The notes under the pieces are model-generated. The model ran no database searches and was not told the origin of the DNA. It worked only from the letters and a program-made list of their open reading frames with translations. Shown piece after piece: positions 5,497 through 6,722 of a stretch of DNA of 6,722 bases (position 1 is its first letter; every line of letters starts with the position of its first letter). Made by a program: the position numbers and the translations under genes. Origin of the DNA: Solirubrobacterales bacterium (GTDB lineage: Bacteria; Actinomycetota; Thermoleophilia; Solirubrobacterales; Solirubrobacteraceae); the NCBI GenBank assembly GCA_015655225.1, contig JAATFK010000352.1, forward strand, positions 1-6,722, read 5' to 3'.

Positions 5497-6287
5497 GCGG
5501 GTCGCTGCGCCTGCGCTCCGCGCTTGTCGCGGCCGTGCTGGTCGCGGCGCTCGGGCTCGCGGCCGGCGCCGGCAGCGCGGCGGCCGCCCCCACCCGGACC
5601 GTCACGTTCGTCAACGCGCTCTCGCAGACGATCTGGGTCGCCGCCGCCCAGCAGTCCGCCCAGCCGTCGCTCCACACGACGGCCTGGACCCTGAGAGCCG
5701 GCAGACGGATCTCGATCCGCGTGCCCGACCACTGGAACGGCCGCTTCTGGGGCCGCACCGGCTGCCACTTCGACCGACACGGCCGCGGCCACTGCGAGAC
5801 CGGCGACTGCGGCGGGCGCTTCCAGTGCATCGGCCAGGGCGCGATCCCGGCGACGCTCGCGGAGTACGACCTCGACGCGTGGATGGGCCTCGACTTCTAC
5901 GACGTCAGCATGGTCGACGGCTCGAACCTGCCGATGTGGATCAACATCCTGCACGGCAGGACGAAGGACCCGATCACCACGCACGGCTGCTCCGCGAAGG
6001 GCTGCACGAGAGCGGTCGCCTGCCCGGCGGCGCTGCGCGTGCGGGTCGGCGGCCGGACGGTCGGCTGCGGCTCGGCCTGCTCCCGCCTCGGCGGCGACCG
6101 GTACTGCTGCCGCGGCGAGTGGGCGAGCCGCCAGGCGTGCGACCCGGCGCGCTGGCCGGTCGACTACGCGGCCGTGTTCAAGCGCGCCGAGCCGTTCGCC
6201 TACTCCTACGCCGACGACGACGCGACCAGCACCTTCACCTGCGCCGGCGGCTGCGACTACCGCATCACGTTCGGGCTCTCGCCCTGA
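5493..6287 (+). CDS. Secreted thaumatin-like protein (TLP/PR-5 family)
   Basis: A 264-residue protein with a Sec signal peptide (hydrophobic 9-24, cleavage probably near Ala32) and a full thaumatin domain. The family signature is exact: G97-x-G-x-C-x-T-G-D-C106, then Cys112. Other hallmarks: LAEYDLD with Glu124, FYDVSMVDGSNLPM (Asp137, Asp142), CPAALR (177-182), YCC (204-206) and DDDATSTFTC (241-250). The acidic-cleft residues of glucan-binding TLPs (Arg84 or 88, Glu124, Asp137, Asp142, Asp242/243) appear conserved. There are 14 cysteines instead of 16: the N- to C-terminal disulfide is lost, and one cysteine has moved to GGC254. Plant TLPs bind or cut beta-1,3-glucans and harm fungi; bacterial function is unknown. 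The start overlaps the deacetylase stop (ATGA), so translation is probably coupled, and both products are exported. Confidence 0.94.
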   Translation: MSGSLRLRSALVAAVLVAALGLAAGAGSAAAAPTRTVTFVNALSQTIWVAAAQQSAQPSLHTTAWTLRAGRRISIRVPDHWNGRFWGRTGCHFDRHGRGHCETGDCGGRFQCIGQGAIPATLAEYDLDAWMGLDFYDVSMVDGSNLPMWINILHGRTKDPITTHGCSAKGCTRAVACPAALRVRVGGRTVGCGSACSRLGGDRYCCRGEWASRQACDPARWPVDYAAVFKRAEPFAYSYADDDATSTFTCAGGCDYRITFGLSP

Positions 6288-6309
6288 ATCACGCGTCGCG
6301 CCGTCGCCC

Positions 6310-6315
6310 TATGAT
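6310..6315 (+). promoter_or_regulatory. Candidate -10 element of the carbonic anhydrase gene
   Basis: TATGAT (5 of 6 to TATAAT) lies 9 bases before the ATG at 6325, and no ribosome binding site is visible, so the mRNA may be leaderless or nearly so. The 37-base gap after the thaumatin-like gene shows no clear terminator hairpin, so read-through is also possible. Confidence 0.45.
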
Positions 6316-6324
6316 CCGGCCGCG

Positions 6325-6722
6325 ATGACTGATCAGGACCCCACGATCAGCGAGCTGGTCGCCAACAACGAGGCGTTCGCGGACGCGCTCTCGCCGCAGC
6401 ACCACGACGTGCGCCCGCGGCGGCAGCTCGCGATCGTGACGTGCATGGACTCGCGGCTCGACGTCTTCGCGGCGCTCGGCCTCGACATCGGCGAGGCGCA
6501 CGTGCTGCGCAACGCCGGCGGAGTCATCACCGACGACGTGATCCGCTCGCTGGCGGTCTCACAGCGCAGGCTCGGAACGCGGGAGGTGATGCTGATTCAC
6601 CACACCGATTGCGGCATGCAGAAGCTGACCGACGACGGGTTCCGTGCCGAACTGCAGGCATCCACCGGCGTCTCGCCCGCGTTCGCGATCGAATCCTTCA
6701 TCGATGCGGAAGCGGACGTTCG
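6325..6722 (+). CDS. Beta-class carbonic anhydrase, N-terminal part (cut by window end)
   Basis: The first 132 codons of a cytosolic zinc enzyme that interconverts CO2 and bicarbonate. The zinc ligands are visible: Cys40 in TCMDSR, and His93 and Cys96 in HHTDC. The Asp42-Arg44 catalytic dyad and the LRNAGG turn (61-66) are also present. The spacing, short N-terminus and IHHTDCGM motif resemble the small mycobacterial Rv1284-type beta enzymes. The ATG at 6325 follows a TATGAT -10 element and starts directly before a helix typical of the family (ISELVANNEAFA). Codons ending in A or T become markedly more frequent after about codon 78. The gene runs past the window, so the C-terminal third is unseen. 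Confidence 0.92.
   Translation, partial: MTDQDPTISELVANNEAFADALSPQHHDVRPRRQLAIVTCMDSRLDVFAALGLDIGEAHVLRNAGGVITDDVIRSLAVSQRRLGTREVMLIHHTDCGMQKLTDDGFRAELQASTGVSPAFAIESFIDAEADV

Noticed and set aside
6288..6324. Terminator between the thaumatin-like and carbonic anhydrase genes
   Set aside because: No stem of useful length could be found by eye, only short CG-rich repeats.
1..6722. CRISPR array, tRNA, rRNA, insertion sequence or phage genes
   Set aside because: No spaced direct repeats, no cloverleaf-like segments, and no transposase, integrase or phage protein motifs were seen in either strand.

Overview
The window is very GC-rich, with G or C at almost every third codon position. It uses GTG starts freely and has several genes with no recognisable ribosome binding site but a -10-like hexamer 5-9 bases before the start codon. 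Together with actinobacterial gene types (SDR/P450 pairs, STAS and RsbW-like ATPase regulators), this suggests a chromosomal segment of an actinobacterium. A soil lineage such as Solirubrobacterales/Conexibacter is plausible, but that placement is an impression from composition and gene content, not a demonstrated assignment.

Left part (1-1074, minus strand): a probable operon reads out of the window through an SDR oxidoreductase into a cytochrome P450, of which only the first 23 codons are present. Upstream lie a 22-codon ORF whose stop overlaps the SDR start, a good sigma70-type promoter (TTGACC-17-TACAGT), and a perfect 8-3-8 inverted repeat covering the -35 box that looks like a repressor operator. 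Middle-left (1181-1955): a STAS anti-anti-sigma factor (plus) and an RsbW-type HATPase (minus) meet tail to tail with 4 bases between their stops. This looks like a partner-switching pair, although the ATPase has a degraded G1 box.

Middle (2054-4579): two SDR genes, an atypical one without the N-S-Y-K catalytic residues followed by a canonical retinol-dehydrogenase-like one, form a minus-strand operon. It is divergent from a LysR-type regulator. The intergenic region holds a T-N11-A palindrome placed about -65 for the SDR operon and about -31 for the regulator, the textbook LysR arrangement.

Right part (4600-6722, plus strand): a lipoprotein polysaccharide deacetylase (NodB/CE4 fold) overlaps by ATGA with a secreted thaumatin-like protein. 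The latter is a rarely discussed family in bacteria, here with a rearranged disulfide set (14 rather than 16 cysteines). The two probably act together outside the membrane on a glycan. A beta-carbonic anhydrase follows and is cut by the window end. No tRNA, rRNA, mobile element or CRISPR array was seen, and no gene-free stretch exceeds about 190 bases.
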